A stretch of 64,000 nucleotides of DNA, taken from contig JAKSXM010000007.1 in assembly GCA_022575985.1 (NCBI GenBank), positions 15,688,501 through 15,752,500 on the forward strand. Reading direction: 5' to 3'. This DNA comes from Anagrus nilaparvatae. Taxonomy: Eukaryota > Arthropoda > Insecta > Hymenoptera > Mymaridae. The position numbers were made by a program, and so were the translations under genes. The notes below the pieces were generated by a model that was not told where the DNA came from, searched no databases, and saw only the letters and a list, made by a program, of their open reading frames with translations. Numbering within the stretch: position 1 is the stretch's first letter; each line of letters begins with the position of its first letter. Below are positions 12,241 to 23,586 of the stretch, in pieces.

Positions 12241-12900
12241 ATCTGTATTAATTTCCCCTGGTCCCACTCCTGATTACTTCCTACCCTTCTTTTTTCCCCA
12301 ATCCTCAAACTCCAAATTCTAAATGTTAAATTCCTAACTCTTCATTCTCCTCAAATCAAAAATTCTAAATCCGTATTCCAAAAGTTTCTAATCATTTTTA
12401 TTAATTATTTATTATGTATTTATTATGTCTATTTTATTAATTATGCTAACGCTTACTTCACTCAGACTAAAAACGTAACAAGAAAAAATCAACTTGCAAC
12501 AAGTAGATTCCGCTACAGCCGCAATCGTAATAATTTTTCAGTGTACGTTACTAAAGATTAGGTAAATTTTCAATGAACTGCAAAAAAAAGGATAATTAAA
12601 TTAAGTAAAAATTACGAAAATATTTATTCATGAGTGAAAAATGCAAATTTTTTATCATATTATTAAAGCCTTATCAAATATTTATTAAAACTAAAAATAA
12701 ATCTTTATATTTTACACCTAGTAATATACATTATTACTATGACGTATAATATTGTCATAATATCAGTACGTCTCTGATGAGCAAAGAGAAAGCTTATCAA
12801 TGAATCTTTTTTTTTTTTTTTTTAATAAATGTTATAAATAATTAAAAACGTCAATTTCACTAATTATTTTCTTTATTTTATTAAAACGCTAATATTTATT
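12241..12900. promoter_or_regulatory. Upstream region of modSP copy 2
   Basis: AT-rich sequence between the LINE relic and the signal-peptide exon. No coding sequence. The promoter and 5' UTR of copy 2 should lie here or just upstream, but I cannot point to a definite TATA box or initiator. Confidence 0.35.
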
Positions 12901-15900
12901 ATGCATCGTAAATTATTATTTATAATAATTCATCTGATTGGTAAGTTTTATTGTATTATTTAAATTTTTTCTTATATAGATAGATCTGTTTTATTTTTTA
13001 ATTTCTTTATTTTATTTTTAAGATAAGCATTTTATAATCAAATTTAATTATATTCGTAATTTTTTTATCTAATGTTATTACAAGTGTTTTAATTTTTATG
13101 ATAATTATGATAATATTATAATTAATGATTTAATATAAAAATTAAAATCAGGGTGTATAGGTAAATAATTTTAAAAATTTTACATAATTGCAAATTTCTT
13201 GGAAATTAGCAAATTTAAGCATTACAAATTAAATCATAATTCTTACGTATATCAAAAATATAAAATAGTTTATTTAAATATATATATGTTGATAATAAAA
13301 AGGTTAAATGTTATAAAATTTTTTTGAAAAAAATTGAAAAATATCATAAATTAATCACAATGTTTACGCGCAATATGAAAATATTTAAACCTAAAAACAC
13401 GTTTGTTTTTTTTATAAAAATATTTACAGAAAACTGCGAATTTCTAACTATACGTGCATAAAAACTGGTTATATATTATAAAAATATGGTTTTTTTTCGC
13501 TGATTTTTTTATAACCTTGATGAATAAAATAATATTTTAATATAATGATAAGTATTCCAGTAAAATAATTTTTATACATTTGTAATAATTTATTAATTTT
13601 TATTTAACAAAATTAATTTTTTGTAAAATTATCATTATATTTATTTCTTTCACTGTTTTCGAATGACTTTGTAATACTGATGATTTATTATTATTATAAC
13701 TTTAAAAAAATATGCAACTGCTATAATAGTTCAGTAGCCGCCTATAAGCCCTGTGTGCATGGTGGATTCTAAAGGAAGAGACCTTTGATACTTAAATTTT
13801 TTCTGGGAAGATGACCAATATTTTCATAATCTACTCACCAAAAAAATAATTGCTAGTGGTTAGGATAACTTTATTATGTTCCAGGAACTCAAAATATTAA
13901 AAATATGGCTAATAATGAGCTAAATTAGTCTATAGTTAAAAACACGATCAATTTCTATAAAAAGGGCCAAAAAATTTGTAAATAGCATACTGAAAAACCA
14001 AAGGTCTTTTCCTTTAGAATCGACCATGCACAGAGGGCTTATGGGTGGCTACTGGATTAATAACAGAGACTGCGAAATCCGGGAATTTTCATATGGATCT
14101 TAAACTTCTTCTCTTGCGTACCCTAGAGTAGACCTGTTACGAGAATGAGGCGAGGCAAGGTTCAACAAAATTTAGCGAGAACGAGAACGAGGAGGAGTTC
14201 TATCTTGCCTCGCCTCGACCTCGGGCGAGGTGAAAAAAAGTTCTTTTCTTTTTTTTCTTTTTCATTTCCATCAGCTTTCAGGTTATTATAAGAAAATTTT
14301 ATATATTTTTTTAAAAGATTTCTTACTATCTTTTTCTAGCTTTTTCCCCCATTCCTTGTTTGAAAAATTTTAACCTTGTGTCTAAGATCCAAGATAAGCG
14401 AAGCACTATAAAACCAGTTGCACAGTCGACGATGCTTCAAAATCTTATCCCTATCTTCTTGAAATGCACTGATCAAAATTTCATCTAAGCGATTCTGTAT
14501 TAATTTTCTCGTCCAAATCAAAAAAAATTTTCTCAACCTAATAAAATAATACATAAAAAGTTAGCTTTTAATGTAACTGCTACTGGAAGAGTAGGATATT
14601 TTTCAGCTGACAATAAATCTGAAACTTGCTTAAAAATTTGTAAATAAGAAATTATGATATCAATTGCCTCTCATTCAATATCTGAAATTCTGTAGTTACG
14701 CATTTCTGAATTATTTTCACATAAAGATTTTATGGATAATTTCAAATTTAGATAAACAGTTAGCATATTTAAACTGCTATTCCAGCGTGTTCGGCAATCT
14801 AATATTGGTTTGACAAATTGGATTTTGAAAGGTTAACAATCTCTTAATTCTTCTATTAATAAACTGGAGTTTCTTATTTTTCGGCAAATATTTAATTAAA
14901 AAATTTACGAGGCAAAACGAGGCAAGGCGAGGCGAGGCGAGAACGAGGTTTTGGAAATTTAAATCTCGGTCTCGCCTTGGTTTAACGATGTTTTAAAATT
15001 TTCAAACTCGCCTCGTTCTCGCCTCGTATATCTAACCAGGTTGCCTGGGTACCTCGTAACATTTATTTTGGTTCTAAGGGTATAAATTTTTTTATCTCTT
15101 TACAAAAATAAATATTTTATTCTGTTATCTATGTAGCTATAAACTGAAACATTTTACTTCTCCACTTTTCTCTAACATTCTAACATTGAAATCAATATTA
15201 ATTAGTATAAATAATTTTATAAAAATTCTTCTTTTTTTTAGCTCTTTTTGTTATCAAAACACAAGCTCAACTTGATTCATCATGTAGTTATATGCAATTT
15301 AAATGTTATGATGGATCTTGCATAGGATCTGAATTTTTGTGTGACGGTAAACGAGAATGTCGAGATGGATCAGATGAAATTGAACGTGAATGTAAAGAAA
15401 CATTGTGTCATCCTCGTGCATTTCGTTGTAATTACGGGGCATGCATTGACAAAGATAAAATTTGTAATGGTATAAGAGATTGTGTCGATAATAGTGATGA
15501 AGCAAATTGTCCCACATCCCCTGTCAATTCAAATTCAGATAATGCAATTCCTCTAGGAATTAAAAAATGTTCGGATACAGAATTTCAATGCAAAAATGGA
15601 CAATGTATTGATTCATTGCTGATTTGTGATGGAGCTATCAATTGCAGAGATCGATCTGATGAAATCAATTCTACTTGTGGTGATTTTTAGTAAGATTATA
15701 AATTGTTTTCAATCAAGAAAACTGAATTTTAAAATAATAAATCTAATAAAGTATGAATAGCAGAGAATGCGAAGGGTGAGGGGTTCGTCACAGTAACTTT
15801 TTAAACGTGGTATTAATTGACTTAAAAGTATTGATTTATTTGTCAAATAAGCGCATGATGGCTATTACCCCGGTTTTTTTTTTTAATTTGGAAATTGATT

Positions 15901-18900
15901 GTTGGTTTTTGAATAAAAATGGAACCAAGTTCGTTGTTAAAGGTTAACTATCGAAAATTTTTTGAGTGCTAAAAAATTTTAGTGTACCTATATTATAAAA
16001 TTAAATGACAAATACAATAGACCTTAATGATTTTTTTAAAAAAAATTATAAAATATTGCTGAATATTTTTTACTTTAATTACTTTACTTTGCATTAAAAA
16101 ATAAATTGTCAATTTTGAGGGGCTTAGAATAATCCCTATTTTTATAGGGGAGGTACTTGAGGGATCTGAAAATCAATGAGTGGAGGAAGGGGTCAAATGT
16201 GACTGAGAATAACTTCGATTTAGAGACTTACGAATTAAAAATTAGAAAATCTTAATGTTGCGTACCATTTAATTTTTTACAAGGTATTTTATAAAATTTA
16301 TAATTTATAATATTTTATTAATTTTATAATTTTCCACAAAAAAACTTAAATCGATTGTCTATAAAAAAAAATTTTTAAACTTAAAAATTAGAATAAAAAC
16401 AATTTATCGGTATCAAATTCACAAAAAAATATAAAAACTAATATTTGTTAGCGTAGTATGATAAAATAATTTGAAAATATGAATTTCAAGTTATAATGCC
16501 TTTAAAATATTGATGAAGTAAAACGCTTCACGAATTTATGCAAATAAGAATTTATCAAACTAAAGTTTCTTTTGCGCTTATTACAGTTGTCCTCCAGCTG
16601 CATTCCAATGCGCTTACGGTGGTTGTATAGATAAATTTAAAAAATGTAACGGACGCATTGAGTGTGCTGACGGATCCGATGAAGATCCAACTATATGCAA
16701 TCCATCAGTTATAGTGAAACCGCCAAAAACAACCACTACAACTGAAAAACCTGATACAATCAAACCACCAATTACTTATCCAGTACAAGACACAACTACT
16801 GAAAAGCCAGTTGAAGAAACCCCAACATCGCCAAACTGGTGTTCAAAGCCTAATGATCCTCAACATGGCCATTGGAAATTAGATAAGTCATTGTGCACTG
16901 ATGAGAAAGATTGTGATCCACCATCAAATATGAAAAGCTTTCCGCCTGGAGTCCGAATAAACTATAGTTGTCAAAATGGTTATAAAGTTAATGGAAGTAC
17001 TGATGTTTATTGCGGTTTAAAAGGAAGTTGGTCAGAATCACCAACGTGTCTTTGTTAGTATTATTATTTAAATTCATGAATTTCTGTTAAATAAATTTTA
17101 AATAGTTTAATATATGACGTTTAATTTATTTTTAATTTAGTGATCGAATGTCCATCTTTGGTGTCAGCCTCATTAAGCATGCAATGCTCATTAAATGGTG
17201 AAGATTTACTTCAATGCGACAAATTTGTGCCTGGTACAAGAGTCTCACTTAGCTGTAAAAATAGTTACAAAAGAGATAACGATATTGAAAAAAAAGATGT
17301 TGTTACTTGCCAAAGTAATGGAGAATGGAATTATAAACCAATTAAATGTATTCCAGGTTCGCAAACAAATTTAAATCTTGATAATCAACAACAAATCGTT
17401 ATTAATGAAATGTTTTTAATACTTAATAAATTAAAAAAAGAATTAATTAAATTATTTAATTCAACCAAAGATTTTAATACACAAGGAAAATTGTTAAAAT
17501 TAGTTGTTTCTCTTAATAAAGAAATTAATAGACTCAAAAAAAATGTATAACATTAAGTAACTTTTAAAAAATGTTATAATTTGTTTTTCTTTTTGTTTGA
17601 AGTCTATTTTTATTTATTAATTTATTTATTAATTTATTTTTGAATTATATACATGTATAATATATATGGGTGCTTTTCACGGGAACTGTGTATTTTTTTA
17701 TTGTTTACGGCTCAACACTTATTACCTTTTTTTTTCAAATTTTTTTGAAGTTTTATGTTTTTCAAGGTCCAAATACCTAAGATTTTCAGTGGTACTACTA
17801 CAAACGTAAAAATAAATTCTGCATATTATTCTTATGGGATTTTTTGTTTACGTGGACGTTTTTAGACAAATATTTAAATAGCTCTTGATTGAAGCCACAA
17901 AATTTTCTCAAACTTTGGGTAGGTACCTTATTTTTTCATCAAAACACGTTACTGAACAAGATGTATTAAGTAAAATATTGCTTACAGTTTGAGAAAATAC
18001 CCGGACGTTTTTGACATTTTTATTTTATATGAACGTTTAAAAATTTAAAATTGCAAATTTTCGAATATGAGTATTTAAATTAAAAAAAAAAAAAATAAGG
18101 CAGAGCTTTAAAGTACATAAATATGGGCTGCGCACTAGTAAAATGGTTGGAAGCTTAAAAATAGCTAAAACCGAAGGACAGACTTGAATAGGACGATACT
18201 CTAAGAGAAATGCATAAAAATTTTTTTCGATGAAAAAATGAATTTTTGGGACCTAAATACGTCATATGCACCCAACAGAAAAGTTTAAATTCAAATTTTA
18301 AGCTGTACGTTAATACTCAAAGTTTATAGTTAAGCAAAAGGACAACGAACGTTTTTGACATTTTGAACACATAGGCTCTAGAAAACTTTTTCGTTAACTC
18401 ACCATTAAATGCGCAGTTGATTTGGACTTTGAAAAAAATTATTTATTAACTTTTTAAAAGAAAAAAAAATGCAAAAGAGCTTTCGTTTCGGATATATGAG
18501 GGGGGGGGGGGCACTATGTATACTGTTCTTGTGAAAAGTACCCACATAAGCGTTGAATATAGTAAATAATTTATTTTTATGACAATTATCATTTGATTGC
18601 AATAAATTAAATTTTACTTTAATTATATTTTAAATTCTTTCTTTCTGCTAAAAAAAAATTGAAAAATGCTTGTTTAAATAAGTTAAATTAACAAATTAAT
18701 TTTTATTTCAGTTTGTGGAGTTCCTAATGCTATTGCTTTACCATTAATTGTTAATGGTCAAGTTGCTAATGTTACAAATTTTCCATGGCATGCAACTTTG
18801 TACATTGGACAAAAAAATAAAAACAAAAGATTTATATGTGGTGGTACAATTATAAAAAATGATTTAATTGTTACAGCAGCTCATTGCGTATATAGTGAAG

Positions 18901-21900
18901 CTTTTAAAAGATTTGAAAATCCTAAACATTATTACATTGCAATAGGAAATTCTCATAGAGTATATAATTCACCTTCACATTCGCAATTTGTCGTGAAAAG
19001 ACAGGTGACAATAATAAATAATAACCAAAGGGAGAACACCACATTTTGGACTTTACAACAACATTGTTATGGATTAGTTAACCATCCCAAAAAGAATATT
19101 CCCGATATACTTAGTCTCCGTGTAGTACATTTAGCCTCCACTTTTAAATCTTGCCAGCCTGAAACAAGAATATAGGAGTTAATATTATTATTGTGATATT
19201 ATCAGATAGGATTTCAAACGCCAAATTGAAATTAATTTGTTCCCCTTACGAGCTAACTAAAATTTTAGTTTTTAATATTAAGGAATTTTATAGGTCTAAA
19301 AACTTTGCAAGATTACAAATTTCCAAATAGCTTTTAACTTTTGGAAAATTACTTTTTAAATACAGTTAAACAATAACACTGTAGTTAAAGTTTTTTAAAA
19401 ACTAAAAGCCCTTAAAAAATTTTTTAGACCTACAAAAACGTAAATTAATTAAAAGAGCAAAAAAATTGATTTTATGACTGTAGCCTTGGGAAAACAACCT
19501 GTTAATAGGTCTCAATTAATTTCAACTTATCCTCATAAGTATTATCTAACCTGGAGTCAAAAATGTGGTGATGTCCCTTTATATATGTTTAATTGTTTAA
19601 TTTAATTAATACAATTCAGTCAAATCATGATTGTGTGGTTGTTTTTGGTAACCAAGATGAAAAAAAATCTACAAAGGATTTTACCGGAAAATTGGGATTT
19701 CGCTCTTGCAAAATTTGTCTACACACTGAAATTCGCAAAAAGTTTAAGATTGTGTTTTTCAATATTATTAATTACTGTATAGGTTTTTTGGGCTGCTAAC
19801 TATAAAGGTTCTGTAATATGGTTACGTACATGAAAAATGGGTCTATTATGTAATGTTTATAATGCATATAGGAAAAGCACCTACCCCTTATCAGAATGAT
19901 TTAAAAAATTTTGTCGCTAGTAAGTTTTTTGGTTTATTGATCTGGAAATTCGGGGTCCTGAAAGAGTCTTGCACGTGAAAAATTCTCAAAATTTGCGAGT
20001 ATTTAAAAATCACAAAAGGGTGATTATTGCTCATTTTAGTTATTAGACAAGGATAAAATGAGTCAAACCTCGTCAGCGACACGATGAACCCTTAGTATAG
20101 ACCTTCTCTTCTCATCTTGGTTGCCAAAAAAAAACCCTTCCCCTCCGTGATTTGACTTTCTGGCGTAATAAGTAAGGCGAATAACATTATCCTTTAAGAA
20201 ATGAAAAAAAAATTAACAGAAGCTTATTACTTTATATTAATCTTAGATAGTTAAGTAGTAATAAGTAATTTTATTCGTTAAGAGTGTTTAAAAATTCACT
20301 CTATTTAAAAATAGTCATTTTTTAAACAAGGGTCAAAATATTGGTTTTGACTTTGATGCATGTAGTTGAATGCACGAGAGAGCGTAGCGAGCGAGTGCTG
20401 ATAGCATGCAAAAATCAAACCCCATATTTTGCCCCGTGATTTAAAACATAGTTTTGCATATAATGATCAAAGCCGAAAATAGACTTTTTTGCCCTATATA
20501 TGTACACGACTTTACAATATGAGCTTTACCGTAAAGCTTGTTTGGTCGTGTTTTCAAATAAAATTGGAATTTTTTTCAAATGAAAATATGACTAAAAAAA
20601 TGATCTACATTTTATCCTGAGATCATTGTTTCCGCTTTTAATGAAAAATAATGAGAAAAGGTATTAAATTCAAAAAAATGTAAGTGTTTGGGATTTTAAA
20701 AAAACCAATTTAATTGGGTTCAAAAAAAAATTAAAAATTAAACCAAGCTAAGTTTTAAAACTCAAAATATTTTGAAATTAAGTAAAATCTATAAATTTAT
20801 CCTTTTATACGATTTTCAAAATACGGATCCGTACATTTTCCAACCCTATATCGGTAGTTCTTAGCTATATTTTTCCCAAGTCTGAGGTCGATTGTTTTGA
20901 ATTTAAAAAATACCGATTTCACTGTGTTTGGTATGTAAAAATATGGTTACAGACCAATTTTTAAGGCTCTAGATAGCATAGTTGTGATCTAGCAGGTGTT
21001 TTTCCAATTTTGATTTTTTTTACATGCTTTTACATCTACCCGTTTCTTTATTATTTTCTGAACGCCCTAAATAAGCCTTAAAAATGTTTTTGTTTATAAG
21101 GTAGGTAGTAAAATTTCCCGCCCGTTCCGAATCTGAAATTATGAAATTTTTCATTTTTTGAATTTTTCAATTTCCTCGCTTTGCCTAGCAGAAAATAAAA
21201 ATTTTGTCTTGACTTTCAGATTCCTCGGAAAATTTCACCTTGGAATCTATTCTGTGTAAAATTTTAGAGGCTTCTATGACGCTGTAAAGAATAGAACAAC
21301 AAAGTAATCTGCTAAAATCAAACGAATAAATAGAATAAAAAAATAGCAAAATTTTTTTTTACCAAATGCAGTGGAATCGGTATATTTTTTAAATTCAAAA
21401 CGTCAATCTCGGATTTGGGTAAAAATAGCTAAGAACTACCGATATATGGTTTTCACTATTCGGGTTACATATCAATTAAACTGTATATAGGCAAAAAACC
21501 AACATTCAAAATTCTTATTTCCGTACGGACAGATATGGTGCGACCCCGTATTCTTTCAAGCCTAGTTTATAGTCAGGTTCATTGAAATTACTGTCAAATT
21601 TAAAAAAAATAAAGTTGTATAGTTTGAAAAATTTAAATGATACCGGAATAAATTATTAATACAAAAAAAGAAACAAAAATTACTAGTTAAATTTAATTTT
21701 TTCCAAATTAACTGTAATTTTATAATTCTTTCTCTATATGAGCGGAATTATTTTTGAAATAGTAAATATAGAGCAACACATGAAAAGAAAATTATTCAAA
21801 CTCCTTGCGTATTACCTACCAAAGAGATATTAATTTTGAGGCTTCATTTCAAATCAGAATTTATGCATTATCTGGGCCAATATTTATTTTTTGTTCATTA

Positions 21901-23339
21901 TTGCCCTCAATATTTACTCAATATTTTCTATAATAACCTTTTTTACCCGAAGTATTATCTAAAATTTACTGAATCATACAAATTACGGACATAGGAACAT
22001 AGGAACCCAGGCGGATAATTAGTGCCCACGATTTAAAGCTTCGCTACCCTTCTCTAGGATCCACAAGTAGCCGTTGCTTCCCTTGACTATATACCCATTC
22101 TAGGATTCTCCCTGATAATAGCTGCTCAAGCTTCTTTTAGTTACTATATTAAGTTACTAAATTAGTGACCATTAAGAATTAGAAATACCTAAATTTTCAA
22201 GTTAATCTCTAGATTCGTAAAAAATATTCCCGAACCGAATGTAATTCTTTTTCACAGCATAATTTTTCCTTACTTTCCAGGTTTTTAGGTTTTTTTTGAA
22301 GTTTGATACAAATTTATTTCTTGGAAATTCAGTTTTATCAAAATTATAAATTTTGGTCCTTCGGATCAATGGAAGTTATCCGATGTTCTTTTTGCTAATT
22401 TTTGCCCTCTTTTGCCGCAAAACGAATGTCTCTAGAATTTAACTAAATAGATAGTTTACCGCTTTCGGACAAACATGCAAAATTAAAGATTTATATATAT
22501 AATAAATTTGTCGACTGCGATTACAAAAAAATGAAATACATAGATCGAAAATTCCGACGAAATATAATTTACTTAATTAAAACTATACCTAATTTTTTTT
22601 TTTAATTTTGATTCTATAATTTTAAGCTATTAATTAAAGTTAAAATTTAATTAATGAATTTTATAGTTTATTTTATTTATTATTTTAGATAATAGAAATT
22701 TTCGGCTTGTGTAGTTATCTGGGTTATGATGGTAACTACCAATCAGATATAGCAATTTTGAGGGTAGATAGACCTTTTGAATACAATTCACATTTGCTTC
22801 CTATATGTCTTGATACAAATGATGAAGTAACTGGTTTAGCACTACTTCCTGGAAAAATTGGTAAAGTAGCTGGATTTGGAAAAACTGAAACTGGAGAACA
22901 AAGTGATATTTTATTAACTGCTACACTTCCATATGTATCACCCGACGAATGTAATCGAGCTGCTGGGGACAGTATTAAATATATAACTCAAGATAAATTC
23001 TGTGCTGGCTATACAAATGGTACGTTAAATTTTTAATATAATTATAAACGGAAAAAATTAAAACTTTTATTCATGAAAAAATTTTTTTCAGGAACCTCTG
23101 TATGTGATGGAGACAGCGGTGGTGGTTTTGTTTATAATCACCATGGACTTTATTACTTTGAAGGAATTGTTAGTGTAGGTATAGGAACAAAAATTGAAGG
23201 AGGAGAAGCACGCTGTGATAATAATAAATATTCTTTGTATACTAAAGTTAATGAACATATGGAGTTTATTCGCAAAGTTATAACAATGGTAGAAAATAAC
23301 AAACCTCGTCCAACTTGTATAAATGAACCTTCAAAATAA
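12901..23339 (+). CDS. modSP: Modular serine protease, copy 2, full-length form
   Basis: Seven exons fit one frame of 680 residues: 12901-12940, 15242-15689, 16587-17053, 17141-17356, 18712-19004, 22689-23019, 23092-23339. The start ATG opens a hydrophobic signal peptide (about residues 1-22) completed across intron 1. Domains: LDLa x3 (about 28-155, exon 2), LDLa 4 (164-200), Thr/Pro linker, CCP (about 255-318), Wonton (322-388), protease (from about 403). Catalytic His448 (TAAHC), Asp508 (SDIAIL) and Ser607 (GDSGGG) are all present. The activation site is LPL/IVNG, with Leu before the cut, and the S1-floor position is Ser601, so cleavage preference should be elastase- or chymotrypsin-like. 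In beetles, moths and flies this enzyme binds recognition proteins, autoactivates and starts the Toll and prophenoloxidase cascades in haemolymph. The exon 4 donor (CCAG then GTTCGC at 17357) is weak; the same exon can read through to a stop at 17550. Confidence 0.85.
13732..14054. mobile_element. MITE with about 57-bp terminal inverted repeats
   Basis: The left end cagtagccgcctataagccc and following bases to 13788 are matched by the inverted right end (13998-14054), differing at only a few positions. The interior is short and non-coding. I could not define a target duplication. Confidence 0.75.
14118..15083 (-). mobile_element. hAT-like transposon relic with reiterated CTCGCC ends
   Basis: The minus strand encodes broken pieces of a hAT transposase: TRWNSSLNML-like (plus about 14770-14800), a YPTLPVAVT-like segment (about 14575-14600) and ASLILDLRHKVKIF (14336-14554), the LDPR-type motif of the hAT C-terminal region. 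Both ends carry many copies of GAGGCGAGG / CTCGCCTCG (14145-14230 and 14910-15030), the sort of subterminal repeat a transposase would bind. Outer ends resemble an inverted TACCCTAGA. Boundaries are approximate. Confidence 0.65.
15690..16586 (+). other. Intron 2 of modSP copy 2
   Basis: Donor GTAAGA, acceptor TTACAG at 16586. Unlike the homologous intron of copy 1 it lacks the 2.3-kb foldback element. AT-rich; I see no gene or repeat in it. Confidence 0.7.
17357..17550 (+). CDS. Alternative protease-less 3' end of modSP copy 2 (454-residue form)
   Basis: If the weak donor at 17357 is not used, the exon 4 frame continues for 64 codons to TAA at 17548-17550. Exons 12901-12940, 15242-15689, 16587-17053 and 17141-17550 then give 454 residues. 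The extension is an amphipathic Leu/Ile-rich helix with an FNST glycosylation motif and aligns without gaps with the tail of copy 1 (roughly half identical; shared LFNST, TQG and LNK/VNK positions). An open frame of this length in such AT-rich DNA, preserved in both copies, suggests protein-level selection. It could instead be retained-intron sequence that happens to be open. Confidence 0.6.
17668..18543. mobile_element. Non-autonomous element in intron 4 of modSP copy 2
   Basis: Ends are inverted copies of about 25 bases: gggtgcttttcacgggaac on the left against ttcttgtgaaaagtaccc on the right. The interior (875 bp overall) has no transposase, and a run of 11 G stands near the right end. Confidence 0.6.
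19617..20162. mobile_element. MITE-like element in intron 5
   Basis: The left end cagtcaaatcatgattg and the block ttggtaaccaagatga are matched in inverse order at the right end (catcttggttgcc, then tttgacttt to 20162). Arms are about 45 bases. Non-coding interior. Confidence 0.6.
20840..21452. repeat. Foldback element in intron 5
   Basis: About 95 bases at 20843-20938 (block tcggtagttcttagctata) are repeated in inverse orientation at about 21358-21450 with scattered changes. Spacer of about 420 bases, no coding content. Confidence 0.65.
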
Positions 23340-23474
23340 TTTAGTAAATTACTTTATAACATTAACTTTATGCAAGAACAAAAATGTATTTTTTAATGCA
23401 ACTATTGGAATACAAAATAACAATTTTATTTTATTTTTACAATCTTGTCAGTAGCATAATATATGAAAATTGTT

Positions 23475-23493
23475 AATAAATACAATCAATAAA
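23475..23493 (+). terminator. Poly(A) signals of modSP copy 2
   Basis: Two AATAAA hexamers (23475-23480 and 23488-23493) lie about 140-150 bases after the TAA stop at 23337-23339, in the narrow gap before the convergent CHMP7 gene. Confidence 0.5.
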
Positions 23494-23586
23494 ATTAATA
23501 AATATTATAGAAATTAATTAGTTAACATACTTATTTATATATAATAAAATTAATATATTACCTAGTTTTTTTTTAAACTTGATTGT

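Larger units (their letters stand above)
12941..15241 (+). other. Intron 1 of modSP copy 2
   Basis: Donor GTAAGT directly after the signal-peptide exon, acceptor TTTTTTTAG at 15241. Contains the MITE at 13732-14054 and the hAT relic at about 14118-15083; otherwise AT-rich. The sequence just before the acceptor is similar to that before exon 2 of copy 1, so the duplication included intron sequence. Confidence 0.75.
19005..22688 (+). other. Intron 5 of modSP copy 2
   Basis: Donor GTGACA follows codon CAG at 19004; acceptor TTTTAG ends at 22688; phase 0. It separates the catalytic-His exon from the catalytic-Asp exon. It contains two inverted-repeat elements (19617-20162, 20840-21452); the remaining sequence is AT-rich and without recognisable genes. 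Confidence 0.75.

Noticed and set aside
18798..19175. Apparent exon running to 19175 in the protease domain
   Set aside because: Protease homology stops at the GTGACA donor at 19005; the rest of the frame is intron read-through, and the exon at 22689 joins in phase.
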